DNA of 64,000 nucleotides from Cryphonectria parasitica EP155 (lineage: Eukaryota > Ascomycota > Sordariomycetes > Diaporthales > Cryphonectriaceae). The notes under the pieces are model-generated. The model was not told where the DNA came from. It searched no databases and saw only the letters and a list, made by a program, of their open reading frames with translations. The position numbers and the translations under genes are program-made. Below are positions 1 to 10,580 of the stretch, one piece after another (position 1 is the first letter of the stretch; every line of letters begins with the position of its first letter). The stretch lies in NCBI RefSeq assembly GCF_011745365.1, contig NW_024468909.1, positions 7,254,001 to 7,318,000 of the forward strand. The letters are read 5' to 3'.

Positions 1-1135
1 GGCGTCTTTTTTTTCATGCATTATGCGGAATTCGAGTCTCGAGCAAGTTGACTAGGGAGTTCCTTGTTTCCCCGTTAGTCCGGCATGGGGGCTGCCTAAC
101 TCTATTTCCATCGTCTGATACGATTTTAGTAGCCTGACTCTGAGTGACACCCTTCAATCTTTTTTTTCTCATGAGTTCCTATGTCCCTTTCATCTTCCCG
201 CGACCGCTCATTGCTGTTTTATTCCTCTGAAAAATCTCCAATCCAAACTGTGGACAATCCGTCTGCGAGCCTTTCCAACACGCCTTGCCTGGTTGTATAT
301 CCTCCCCCTTTCCCCTCCTCCAAGGCAAGGTCATATGCCGTCTTGCCTTGTAACTGGATTGATCATTGACTCAGGACGAGCGGAGGGTATCGGATAACAA
401 TCCCATATCCTTGCGAGCATGGGAATATTTGTGGCTCTATGAAAGGGCCCGTGCAGAAGGAAAGGCAGACAAGAAAAGTGTTCGCCAAGTCTCTTGAGGA
501 TGCGATTCGTCTCAAGAAAGTGCGAATTAATATCAATGATTCAAGACCCTACCTAGTGCTAACGGTAGTGGATGTGTCAGTGACACCGAAAGCTGCTATA
601 GGTATAAGCTGCGTGTATGCCGCCTGTCAAGCCTGACTCGCAAAGCTTCCCGAGAGAGTCCCACACAGCCTTCGACGACTGGATGGTGATTCGTATTTAC
701 GTTGACGCCCTATTGGCTAGATGCTGGGCTCCGCAAGACAAGACGTAGCAAGCATACTACCACGGTTCCGAAATTGAAATGAGTTAACGGAGCCGGATTA
801 CATAATTAGCGCGGACGATACCTCGGGATGTCAATGTGTTGGATGGACAGTCGTGGCCACCAGCAATGCACCTGGGTGGGCCTCGCACGCCATACAGGCC
901 CTCAGGGAGGGTGGTGACGCAATTCATTACTATATATCGTACTAGGGCCGAAGCTCTCAGAGTCGATATATCTGTTCAGTGATAAAGGGATTTGAATTTG
1001 TCATCAGCGGGAATCTCTGGTGTCCTGAAGCATATATATGTTCAAAGTCCAACCCCTCAATTCTTTACCCTATTACAGCTGAAGGACACCCTCTCCGTAC
1101 GCCCAGGCAGGCGCATTGTACAAAAGCACATCAAG
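1..1135. other. Gene-free stretch upstream of the MDR gene
   Basis: Only short reading frames (up to about 75 codons) occur on either strand, without recognisable protein motifs or paired splice signals. I see no RNA gene. The last 100-200 bases before 1136 presumably hold the promoter of the oxidoreductase gene, but no clear TATA element decides this. Confidence 0.5.
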
Positions 1136-2361
1136 ATGAAGGAAGCTATTGTTGCACCAGGTAAGCAATCCGACCAGAATTTGGGAGCAGTATTTAGATT
1201 GTATGCAAGTGCTTAACGAAGCGCCAGGTCCCAAGGTGTCTTTGGTGGACTCCCCTATTCCTCAGCCAAACGATGACCAAGTCCTTATTCAAGTCGTGGT
1301 GAGCGGATCAAATCCGAAAGACTGGAAATTACCGGAGTGGTTTGGAACGAATGATAATCCGGGTGATGACATCGCTGGCATCGTCCATCAAGTCGGGAAA
1401 AATGTCTCCGAGTTCAAGCCAGGTGATAGAGTTTTCGCATTTCACGAAATGGTGAGCTTGACCTTACCTTTTTCAAGTTCCGTTCTTGTTCATGATTCAA
1501 GAACAGCAGAGGTCTGGTCCGAATATCAATAACGGACCCTGGACGCACTCCGGCCAATGAATTATGCTCTTTAACAACAATACTTTGAAGCGCTGACTTA
1601 TTGATTGATAGCGCACACCTGGCGGAAGTTATGCCGAGTATGCTGTAGCCTGGCAGCACACAACAGCTCATATACCCGCGAACACGAGCTTCGAAGAGGC
1701 GGCAGCAGTTCCGCTCGCCGCTCTCACTGCCGCAGTAGGTCTGTACCGGCACTTGCAGCTTCCACAGCCCTGGACGCCTGCTACTGATACCACCCCCTTG
1801 GTCATCAACGGCGCAGCATCCGCAGTTGGGATTTATGTGGTTCAGTTGGCGGCACGAGCGAGTATTCATCCACTCATATGTGTGGCGGGCAAGTCAACGG
1901 CGCATGTTGAGTCGTTCATCGATCGGTCCAAGGGAGATGTAGTCATTGACTACCGCGAGGGCGATGACGCTGTGGTTGAGGGTATCAAGAAGGCGGCACA
2001 GGGCCAGAAGCTCCTTCATGCTTATGATGCCGTGTCAGAGAATGGGAGCCATATCAACCTCGGCAAAGCCCTGTCTCCAGGTGCCACTATCACGACAGTC
2101 CTTCCCACTAAAGACGACGATGTTTCCAGTAACGTTCGCATCAGTCGAACCTCGGTCGGATCGGTGCATCAGGACGACAAAGACTTGGGCTATGTCTACA
2201 TGCGTTTTTTCGCGAAGGGCCTGCAGGACGGATGGTTCAAAGCACAACCCCAAGAGATCGTGCCGGGGGGTCTTGAAGGAGTCCAGAAAGCCTTGGAAAA
2301 CCTGAAGGCGGGCAAGGCTAATGCTGTGAAGTATGTTTTCAGGATTGCTGACACAAAGTAA
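1136..2361 (+). CDS. Zinc-independent MDR oxidoreductase (quinone oxidoreductase / enoyl-reductase-like)
   Basis: Three exons: 1136-1160, 1228-1451 and 1612-2361, giving 332 aa, a normal length for the medium-chain dehydrogenase/reductase superfamily. The start MKEAIVAPG opens the GroES-like domain. The segment GSNPKDWK stands where zinc-type alcohol dehydrogenases have their catalytic Cys, so this is a zinc-free NADPH-dependent reductase of the quinone-oxidoreductase type. The Rossmann part carries NGAASAVGIYVVQLA. Both introns have GTAAGC/GTGAGC donors and AG acceptors that keep the frame. Such enzymes reduce quinones or enoyl groups in the cytosol, and related ones act as stand-alone enoyl reductases in fungal secondary metabolism. 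No synthase gene lies next to it here, so the substrate is unknown. Confidence 0.85.
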
Positions 2362-2924
2362 ACATGTAAGGACTTCTCAAAAGGTCTTCTGCACGTGGAT
2401 GGAATTTCTCTGTCCACCGCGAATCCGGAAATTGTTTTACAGAGGACATTAGGAACCGAGGACCTTTCCTGAAAGTCTGCATTGTGTTATTTTCGCGGTC
2501 TATCGACGTTTGTCTTGTGAGGTCCCTATTTTCTGCAATATTGTATCTGTTTCATCTTGTTCACAAGCTAGTGAAATAGATTCCAAACCAAGACTGTGAT
2601 AAATACAAATGAATTAAAGCATCACACCCGCTCGAATATTAGATATTTTCATGACTGACGAGAATTGTGCTTGGGGGAGAGGGCGACCACCGGACCAGGA
2701 GCTCGTCGGACAAGTCATCAGGTATTGCTGCTTGTTCAGTGCGATCAGAACGCGAACACGATGTGTCGCGACATACATAAATAAGTAGACTCGCCTTTGT
2801 AATAATGAAAACTCCTTGATTTATGATCGTTTATATCTGGCTCCATCGTGAGGTATACTCTTGGCATTTAGCGCCCCCCGAAATTCAATAACGCATTACC
2901 CTCAGTGAAGGTCGGGACAAAAGC
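2362..2924. other. Convergent 3' intergenic region
   Basis: This is the space between two convergently transcribed genes and probably holds both 3' untranslated regions. No coding signal was found. Confidence 0.5.
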
Positions 2925-4019
2925 TTAGTAGAGACCGACCAAGATATCACCTCTCACCCGCGCAGATAGGTGCACTTCAGCCTCCAAATCAAGCTTGATT
3001 CCAACAGTCAGAGCAGCAGCTTTCAAGTTTCCCTCCTCATCCACAGGTCCTCTCAGAAGGTTTCCTGTCTCAAATGTTAGCACGCTTTATATCAAGCCCA
3101 ACTTCTTACTTTCGGAAGATCTTACCAACTGGGCCGTTACCCTTGCCCGAAAGTCCTGGCAAAGGCAAGCCATTCCCCGACTGAGCAGTCAGTTTCGTGT
3201 TACCATTGCCAACAGCAAAGTCAAAGCCTCTGTTTCCCATGCCAGCGTTGGTCATGGCGGCAGTCTTCTGGGCATCACTGGTTCATTGTCAATTTCAGGG
3301 CCCGTCAAAAACGCTCAGAACGGGCAAGCTTACGGGCTGCTGGCTGCGGAAGACATTTCGTGAGGAACGGTTGTGACGGATTGGGAAATTTGTGCAGAGC
3401 TTTTGCTGGGTTCTTTATGCTGAGCCGGCTGAGGACTCGTGACAGTGTTGTAAGCCGGGGGAGAAGGATCCTTTGGTGTTGATGAGGACGGAGATGACTT
3501 CTTGCTATCGTCTTGCGAAACAGAAGCTTGATTCTGGCTTATTGGTACAACCGTGGTCGGTCTGTACGCAGGAGGAGGAGTGGATGTTCGTGTTGGTGAG
3601 TCCTTTGGCTCAGACTTATCGTCGATCCTGCCGTCTTCTTCCAATTGATGGGGCAAAAGTGATCGCGAGGGACGTTTTGTGTCGGAAGCCACACTGACTG
3701 AGCGGCGTCTGGACTCTGGGCTTGATGAAGATGGCGTAAAAGACGTCTGTGTTCTGGAAACTCTGACAGGAAGTCTGAGTTTACGGGAGGGAGAGGCGGA
3801 AGGGTCTGAAGTTGTTGGCGATGCAGAGAGGACGGGGGAAATGTTGGAGGTTGAAGACCAAGAGAAACGATTAGATGCGCGTCTTGAAAGTCTGTCGTAG
3901 CCCGTTTGAGTGGGTTGGGTCTGAGATATTAGACTGGACCTTCTTGGAGTTGTAGTGTTGTTGTCCGCCGGCGGAGAATGTAATTGCGCTGTTTGAAGAG
4001 GTGCTAGAGTTGTTGCCAT
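2925..4019 (-). CDS. Ser/Thr/Pro-rich conserved fungal protein of unknown function
   Basis: Three exons on the minus strand: 3334-4019, 3126-3277 and 2925-3064, giving 325 aa. The first 228 codons are low-complexity, rich in Ser, Thr and Pro, with basic patches (RRSS, SRRRSV) and PPAY-like proline motifs (PPPAYRP, SPPAYNT), and are probably disordered. The last ~95 residues are ordered-looking and end in a hydrophobic, basic tail (LEAEVHLSARVRGDILVGLY) of a kind I recognise at the end of conserved fungal proteins. The splice sites (GTAAGC and GTAAGA donors, CAG acceptors) maintain the frame exactly to TAA. PPxY motifs can bind WW domains, for example of Nedd4-type ubiquitin ligases. The function is otherwise unknown. 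Confidence 0.75.
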
Positions 4020-4602
4020 TTTCGCTTTGGCATCAACTGTCCTTTATGTTCCATCCCATGGCTGCATTTAACACCAGATCTTCTCCCGTATCACCCTGCA
4101 GAGAAAGGTCCATGTCTCGGCTGTATCATTGTACGCGCTGATCACGAATACACTCAGGGTCCTAGTTTAGCCCGAGGCTGAAACAATTTCCTCTTGCAGT
4201 GTGCCTGATCGATCCAGACATCGAACGGTTCAGGCCTGTTCGTTACAGAGATCAAGCGACTGTCGCATTCATCTTGCCACCAGCTAGACCCTTAGAGATT
4301 GTGGGGGTGAATTGATGTGACAAGGTCCTTCAGGTACGCGTCGGCGAGCATTTCTAGATTCTAGGCCCCTCAACCCGCAGTGGCAAATGATTGAGATCAG
4401 ATGTTGTTTATCGCCCTTGCATGGATTCTGTGACAATAACGACAACAAAGAGGCGACGTGCGCTTTTTGGATCGTACGTTGCTTGTTGGGGGTTGTGGTT
4501 CTCTTCGAGACGAGTTTCGGGTAGCGTTTCATTCTGACCCACTCTTTTCAGTCTGTGCCACCCGATGTCGAAGTTGCCGTGTTAGATATTCAGGTGGGTA
4601 AA

Positions 4603-4620
4603 TTTTTTTTTTTTTTTTTT
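4603..4620 (+). repeat. Poly(T) tract of 18
   Basis: Uninterrupted run of T about 80 bases upstream of the next gene's start. It could be part of a promoter (a nucleosome-excluding dA:dT tract) or simply a slippage product. Confidence 0.9.
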
Positions 4621-4701
4621 GGTTTGTTTATGTACTGTCACTGTTAGAGACGTCCGAGGAAGAATTCAATAATTTGAAGAAGCAAGAAAAATCAGAAAAA
4701 C

Positions 4702-5436
4702 ATGGTTCTCACTGTCCTTATCGCATTTGGTGCCGTCACGGGCGCGTCTGAAGGGCTTAAGGCCTCACAGTCTAAGGCCCGCAGAGAGGAACACAGAAGC
4801 CGGAAGAATAACCTCGTTGTGCATGTTCCAAAATCATCAGAACACAGCCAGGTTCTCGAAAGCCGACATGTGGTATTGTCGGGAGACAAGGTATGTAGGA
4901 TACTGAGCTACGGGAGGGAGAAAAACACAGAATCCAGCCCTAGAGTCTATCTATTTTATCACAAAGAATCTGACAATGAATAATAGCTGTACATTGACAC
5001 GGGCCTTGATAATAATGCCCCTTTTGGACATCCATTCGAAGGATATTACCTCGCGTATCCTGGAACGAACCATGCCGGGCTGGTGTCAAGCATCACAGAC
5101 GAAGCACCGATCATGAATTGGATCTATATGGATGCTCTGACCTACGAGATCAAGTTTGGCACACGACAATATTCTGAAGGACATCTTACAGGGCCATTCG
5201 ACTGCACAAGGCAAGATCGAAGATTAACATTGGCAGGGTACGAAGGGTTTGTAGCTGTCAAGGAAGGAAACTTCTGGGCGCTATATTTCGATTGGGACGG
5301 AGATCGTTTGGAAGGCAAAGTGGGACAAGGAGTCACAGTTGTCGATGTGGATTTGATACGAAAAGAGCTTCGGGAGCGGAAGCCTCCTCGACAACCACAG
5401 CAGGAGCAACCTGAAGCAGAGAAGCAGGCAACCTAA
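4702..5436 (+). CDS. Conserved small fungal protein, function unknown
   Basis: Two exons, 4702-4890 and 4987-5436, joined by a GTATGT...TAG intron, giving 212 aa. The N-terminus begins with a short hydrophobic stretch (MVLTVLIAFGAVTGA) that could be a weak signal or anchor, followed by a basic segment. The second exon encodes a compact, aromatic-rich domain (LYIDTGLDNNAPFGHPFEGYY, ALTYEIKFGTRQYSEGHLTG, FWALYFDWDGD) followed by a Lys/Arg/Gln/Pro-rich tail. It resembles conserved hypothetical proteins of Eurotiales. I recognise no catalytic motif and do not assign a function. Joining at 4987 is supported because it continues the conserved domain upstream of the first downstream start. Confidence 0.75.
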
Positions 5437-7203
5437 ATGATCTGAGCGTGGTTAGTCCAAGAGGACCGCAAAGTAGACTCATCACGAACAAATGGGGACA
5501 GAGGCATGTTTCGGCGAATATTTAATCATACAGCCTGGTAAAGTCGACGTCTGTTATTAGGTCTGGGAGGCCTCCAGGCTATTGAGGTGACAGTGAGTCA
5601 ACGAAGTCACAGGAAAAAGGCCGCCTACGTACACGGCTGTTAAAGCTTATAACGGGAACGGCAAGGCCTTAAAGTGCTGAATAAATAAAAATAAAAGAGA
5701 TAGAGAGAGAGAGAGAGAGAGAGAAGATCAAGTCAGTGGTCGCCCAACTACCTTCTGGCTCGTCCAGCTTCCCCTCCTTATTGTGCCCCCTAGAGCCTGC
5801 GTCCGTATTCCTCCTTGAACTCATTGCCCCTCCAGCTACTGTCCTTGCCACCATGGTCTGGTGCGTACACCAAGCCGCGGCACCTGAGGGCCTGTCATGG
5901 CCGAACGCGCCACTATCACAGGAGCAGACAAAGCCCAAATTTCTTATCCTGGTAACTTGTTTATCTCAAGTCTCTCCACCCGAGACACTCCTAAATTCTC
6001 TTTTTATCCAGCTGCTCTTCGTCTCAGTTACGGACGTCCGTACTGAATCTGGATCATCGGCAACCCCACTGCCGCCGTCACGAATAGTGTCGAGCTGACC
6101 TGGAACCTGCGGCACATCGATTCTACGAACCCTAAATCATGACGGGATCAAGTCCCCGTGCGGTGAAATTTCTCTGCGGTACCGCGTGGGCGCTGTCGGC
6201 GCCATAGTTGATAGGTTAAGAGTACTGCCTCTATTTGCGTGTAAGTCGACAGCTGAGACATAAAATTACCTCTAGCCTCTCCTTGGCTGTTGATTTCGAA
6301 ATCGTACTGTTTTAAGGGCCGAACTAATTGTCTCATACTCTACAAGTGATTAGGAAGTCTAATCCAAACAGAGCACAGGGCGCACAGAAACACGCGCTTT
6401 ACGTACGAGTGGACAAACACAATGACACCTTGGGGTTTGCATGCTACTAAATAAGAGTTCCTCGCTGTTGTCGGAAGAAACTATTTCCCAATTCTGTCAC
6501 TCTTTCCGTACTCAACGCTCCAAAAAGTCTTACACTAGTGGAACTTTCTAAATATTGGGATCGAGTATCGTCTGATATCTTGATAGGTCTGCTGCAGTCC
6601 CTGCAGACAGAGCCTAACCAGCCGGTGGTTCTAGACCATCTCGGTGACCTTTCCTATAGAGATAAGCCTATGTCGCTCTTTATTATAGAAGATGCCTTGG
6701 ACACTGTCAGATTGGCAACGATCTGAACGATTATTTGGTGGTACTGTGCCGGAATGTGGGAATAATAGCTGCGCTTTCCCTCCCGACAAAGCAAAGTACT
6801 CGGAAAACGCTTCCTGATAGTCCGTGAAGTCGTCCTAGTTGATTCCCTTGTACTAGCCCTTATCTTGATAATTCGCGCTCTCCTAGATCTGCTGAGCGGT
6901 CGTGGCGCCCATCCGCTGCTGTGGATTTGGATGCTACCCAATTGGCGATGCCATTCCAGACTTTCCTGTCCTGGTCCATAAAGACCTGAGGGAAGAATTC
7001 AGTTTGTATTACCTGGTTCGCCTATGTATATAATCAAGAGGTTCTTGGAATAGACTTCCCACTCCACAGAGTTGAATCTGACTTTCCGAGCTTTCTACAA
7101 GCTCCAAAATACAGCCATTTTCTCCCCAACACAAGAATAGAGACTTGAATTTGGCGGAAAGTCCTGTTGTCCTCATGCCTGGTCGCTTATTTTCTTGGTT
7201 ATC
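5437..7203. other. Gene-poor region
   Basis: Nearly 1.8 kb with only short, unconvincing reading frames. The longest (5736-6098, + strand) lacks motifs. It contains the GA microsatellite listed separately. The stretch 6538-6726 has a protein-like composition but no start-to-stop context, and may be a relic. Confidence 0.45.
5702..5725 (+). repeat. (AG)n microsatellite
   Basis: About twelve tandem AG dinucleotides in a gene-free region. A candidate polymorphic marker with no evident function. Confidence 0.9.
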
Positions 7204-7980
7204 GTTACCATTACCTGTCACTTTGCACAACAGAATCATCACAAAAAGCCAATGCACTCCTTGAGATTGCCAAAAATGCAAGATTCAGTGCGCATGCCGA
7301 TCGATGTCTTGGAGTGGTGCTACAGTGCTAGGCTTCAGATCGACAAGTCACACGACACAGCGAATGCTGGTTTTCTTCACAATGCTATGGATGCAAAGTC
7401 TGAAGCCGTATGAAATATACTGCTCGCTCTCGGCTTCGGCCTCAACGCATTCCATAGTGAGCCGGCACGTGACACTTTGATAGGCGCGGTGTACGAAGGT
7501 AATGTGAGTATGGTTTCGTTCCTTTTAAAGGCTGTATCGAAGCCTAATGCGGCATCGGGAATGTTGAATGAGGATCGGGAGCTGGGCATGTGTTCGCTGG
7601 TTGAGAACGACCCTTCTCGTGCTATGGAGATACTACGTCTCTTGCTGAAGCACGGATGGACCCTCCACGATACGCGAACACATCTTGCCGCCGCTAAGCT
7701 AGGAAACATGGACAAGTTACGGCTAGTGGTAGAGCATGGAGTCGGTCTTGAGATGGTCGGGCCGTGAAATTATAGCTTTTTTTGAGGACGGGGGAAAATG
7801 GGGCATGGGATTGTATCGGGCAGCTTATGAGGACAGAAACAGGCGGTGTCCTATTTGCTCGAGAGAAGGGCGAACTCGGACTATAAACATGACAGCGGCC
7901 GTTCGTGCTTATAGCCTGCTGAGCAAGGAGGAAATGGGAAAATAATTGAAACGATAAAGCAGAAAGGTGTTGCTAAGTAG
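7204..7980 (+). pseudogene. Ankyrin-repeat protein pseudogene
   Basis: Reading the plus strand gives degenerate ankyrin units: FLHNAMDAKSEAV, then an in-frame TGA at 7411-7413 (position of an expected Arg, consistent with CGA to TGA), then TLIGAVYEGNVSMVSFLL, EILRLLLKHGWTL and HLAAAKLGNMDKLRLVVEHG. Near 7755 the frame shifts to continue as RWSGREI...WGMGLYRAAY, and near 7830 it shifts again to QAVSYLLERRANSDYKHD, then meets a TAG before a final TAG at 7978-7980. At least two frameshifts and two nonsense codons mean it cannot encode a full protein. Its 5' end is not clear and it may be truncated upstream of 7204. Confidence 0.75.
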
Positions 7981-8468
7981 ATACACGCAATTGATTAAAC
8001 AACGGAATTTTGCAACTTTTTAATATGCAACCGCAAACCGGCTATAGAAAACGAAATTGCGGTACATGGCTTGCTTCACTGAGCTAAGAAGATTATGAGC
8101 CGATGAATTTTTATAAGACCGAAAACCGGCGAAGGGACATGATGCTCAACTTTAGAGTTGGACAGTTGTTCACGCATGTGTCTGGTAGATCCCTTTCCAA
8201 GCCTTACGATCTACCTCTTATTCTTAATTACTATACTCAGAGATGATTCTGTGACAAGCCCTCGCCCAAGACCCGGCTTGCAACCCATTCTAACGCGGAA
8301 CACTCCTTGGCTTGCAGACTTCATGATTTCTGTGTTGGTCTGAAATATCTTCTCAAACCGCGTATCCGAGCTTTGTAAGGGCAGAACGACAATAACTGTC
8401 AAAACATCTGTGCTTATCAGGAGCATGTTCGTTGCGGATATCCAAAGTTTCAAGAAGTGTCGTAAGCG
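7981..8468. other. Intergenic, nothing recognised
   Basis: Short reading frames only; lies between the ankyrin relic and the 3' end of the SDR gene. Confidence 0.5.
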
Positions 8469-9692
8469 CTATGCAAGAGAAGACAGATCAGGATCGATTC
8501 GGCTCATGTCTGCCATGATTTCGACCCAGAGTCTATCACTAAAGTCTTGACCAATAGCCTCATCAAGCCAAGCGCAAGCCTTACTGTACACAGAAATCAG
8601 TTTAGTCACTTCCAAATGATGTTTTTCAGTACATAGATAGGTCTTTAGAAGAAGAAAACGAAGAAGGAAAAAAAATAAAAAATTATAGTAACTGTGGTTG
8701 AACAGAGAACTTACTCATCGACCTGATTATGTTGCAAAAACTTCCCATGCGTTTTCTGGTTGGCTACTGCAGCGGCGTAAACAAACGTCCTGGCTCCTCC
8801 GTCCACGTCTCTGCCCTTGAACCTGCGCGTCATGCCTATAACCAGGCCTAGCCAACTAGGAAGGCTTTTGTCGATGCCAGTTGGCTTGAGGAAACCGGGA
8901 CAGAACGAATTGATGATGACTTCCGACGGCGACACTGCCGCTGCCAAGCGGCGGACCAGGAGATTTGCAACAAACTTGTTGTCGGAGTAGCGGGTCATGT
9001 AGTCGAAGTTGAGCTCATCATCCAGGTGAGCCAGCACCGAACTACCAGCAGGAATGGGTCTCTTGGCGAAAGAATGTGTTGCTGAGGTCCCTGAGCTCAC
9101 CCAGCTGATATGTGTCGGCTGATTGCGCAGTCTGGCAGTGCGTCTAAGAAGTGGCAGAAGGGACAAGGAGATCAGAAGATGTGTGTAGCAATGCACTGTT
9201 GCGACCAGAAATCAGCGATGGCAGGACCCAACTTGATTGGATTTGAACCGAGGGATGATTTTTGATCATTTGCACGGCAGGATTAAACGGGCTAGCCTTA
9301 CCTTGAAAAGTCCGCTCATGGCCACTCATGCTCTTGTGGTATTTCAAGTCCACTATGCCGGCGTTGTTCACCAGTACATCTAGCTCCTTAACTTCTGACT
9401 TGACCCTTTGGCAGAATCGCTCCCCAGATTTGTAGTCGTCCAGGTCGAGCTCAAAAGCCTCTACCACCGCCTCGGGGTTAACCTCCTTGACAGCGGGATC
9501 TGCCATGAGGGCAGACACGGCATCATGCCCGCGAGCAGGAGAGCGGACAGCAAGAATCAAGCGAGAAGCACCAAGGACTAGAAACTCTCTTGTGGCCCTG
9601 AAACCTACGCCTGAGTTACCGCCCGTGATGATTATTGTTTTCCCCGACAAGTCAATGTCAGGCGGTGTCGGGGGTATGGTCGGCTGCCCCAT
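8469..9692 (-). CDS. Short-chain dehydrogenase/reductase, retinol-dehydrogenase-like
   Basis: Three exons on the minus strand: 9302-9692, 8715-9195 and 8469-8583, giving 328 aa, typical for the fungal retinol-dehydrogenase/WWOX-like SDR group. The cofactor motif TGGNSGVG lies at residues 23-30, NNAG near 109-112, the catalytic Ser in WVSSG near 164-165 and YSDNK (YxxxK) near 200-204. The ATG at 9692 was chosen because it precedes the conserved IDLSGKTIIITGG start; the frame is open further upstream but without conserved sequence. The acceptor at 9195 restores FQVHCYTHLLISLSLLPLL, and the short last exon ends in RLWVEIMADMSRIDPDLSSLA, a usual tail of this group. It is probably an NADPH-dependent reductase of an unknown lipophilic substrate. 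Confidence 0.88.
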
Positions 9693-10580
9693 TGTAAAAG
9701 CAACCACGAGGTGATCACAATGCTTTTTGACTGGTTGAGAGTGAGATGAGTGCGGATGTACATCCCTTCTCAAAGTTTCTGGACCACATCGAGATGCGCT
9801 GCCTTTTATGTAAAAGACTGCGATTTGGTATTTGCTACATTAATATCAAGGCCAATGCGACAGAAGCTGAGGTACAAATCGACGCTCATCTCGGCCGAGA
9901 ACGCAGGTGTGGAACCAGAATTACTGTCCCTCGCAGAAGAAGAAGATAGAAAAAAAGCCGAAAAGGCTGTCTCCAGATGCATGGCAGGTAACACCATCTT
10001 TGGTGATACTCTCTCTCGCCCGATATTCCCCACATCGTGGCAATATTGGTAATCATCCTCTCGGCCGAGAAGAGGGCTAGGGAGACGCCTTAGAATCCAC
10101 CCCCGCCCCCCCTTATTTTTTTTTGTTGAAACCCCCGCCCCTCCCCCCAAAATAAACACTCAAAACCCCATAGCAGTTCTCACCGGGCTTCTAGCCTGAC
10201 AGCGTGAGTTCATATCCGGGTATTAGATCCCAAAGCCCTTCCCCCTGCTCTTCCCCCTGCTTTCGCCATTGATCGTTTCTGTGCGAGGGCCAGTGAGTCA
10301 CTGGCCCAGGGCCGTGCACGGCCCCAGCCAGCCAACAGCCAGACCTGTTGATAGCCTCAGATAGCTGGCCTCGTGGCGTTTCTCTTCCTTTCTCTTTTCT
10401 CTTCAGCGTACTGCAATGCAATCTTTTTGCCCTCACACAGTTTCTCTTCCCTGAGATTGGTGTCCATGGAAGAAGGCAGTGCTCTTCTCGTACGACCGAT
10501 TTCTGGTACCAGCGCAGGCGAGAAGCTTTTCAGCAGTCATCACTGTATGCATTCGTTCCTCAGGCAGATCAATGTGGCGT
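9693..10580. other. Intergenic between SDR start and C6 regulator end
   Basis: Holds the presumed SDR promoter, a C/G homopolymer-rich stretch around 10100-10150, and the first copy of a dispersed repeat (separate entry). No supported gene. Confidence 0.5.
10281..10420 (+). repeat. Dispersed repeat, copy 1
   Basis: Related to 19309-19430. Shared blocks are GTGCGAGGG, CCAGCCAGCC, a perfect 15-mer GATAGCCTCAGATAG (10350-10364 here), then a pyrimidine-rich tract ending in TGCAAT. There are no clear terminal repeats. It may be a fragment of an unidentified mobile element or of a duplicated gene's upstream region. Confidence 0.5.

Noticed and set aside
3330..3363. Taking the stop at 3330 as the end of the Ser/Pro-rich gene
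   Set aside because: A GTAAGC donor overlaps that stop, and splicing continues through two more exons to a conserved C-terminus at 2925.
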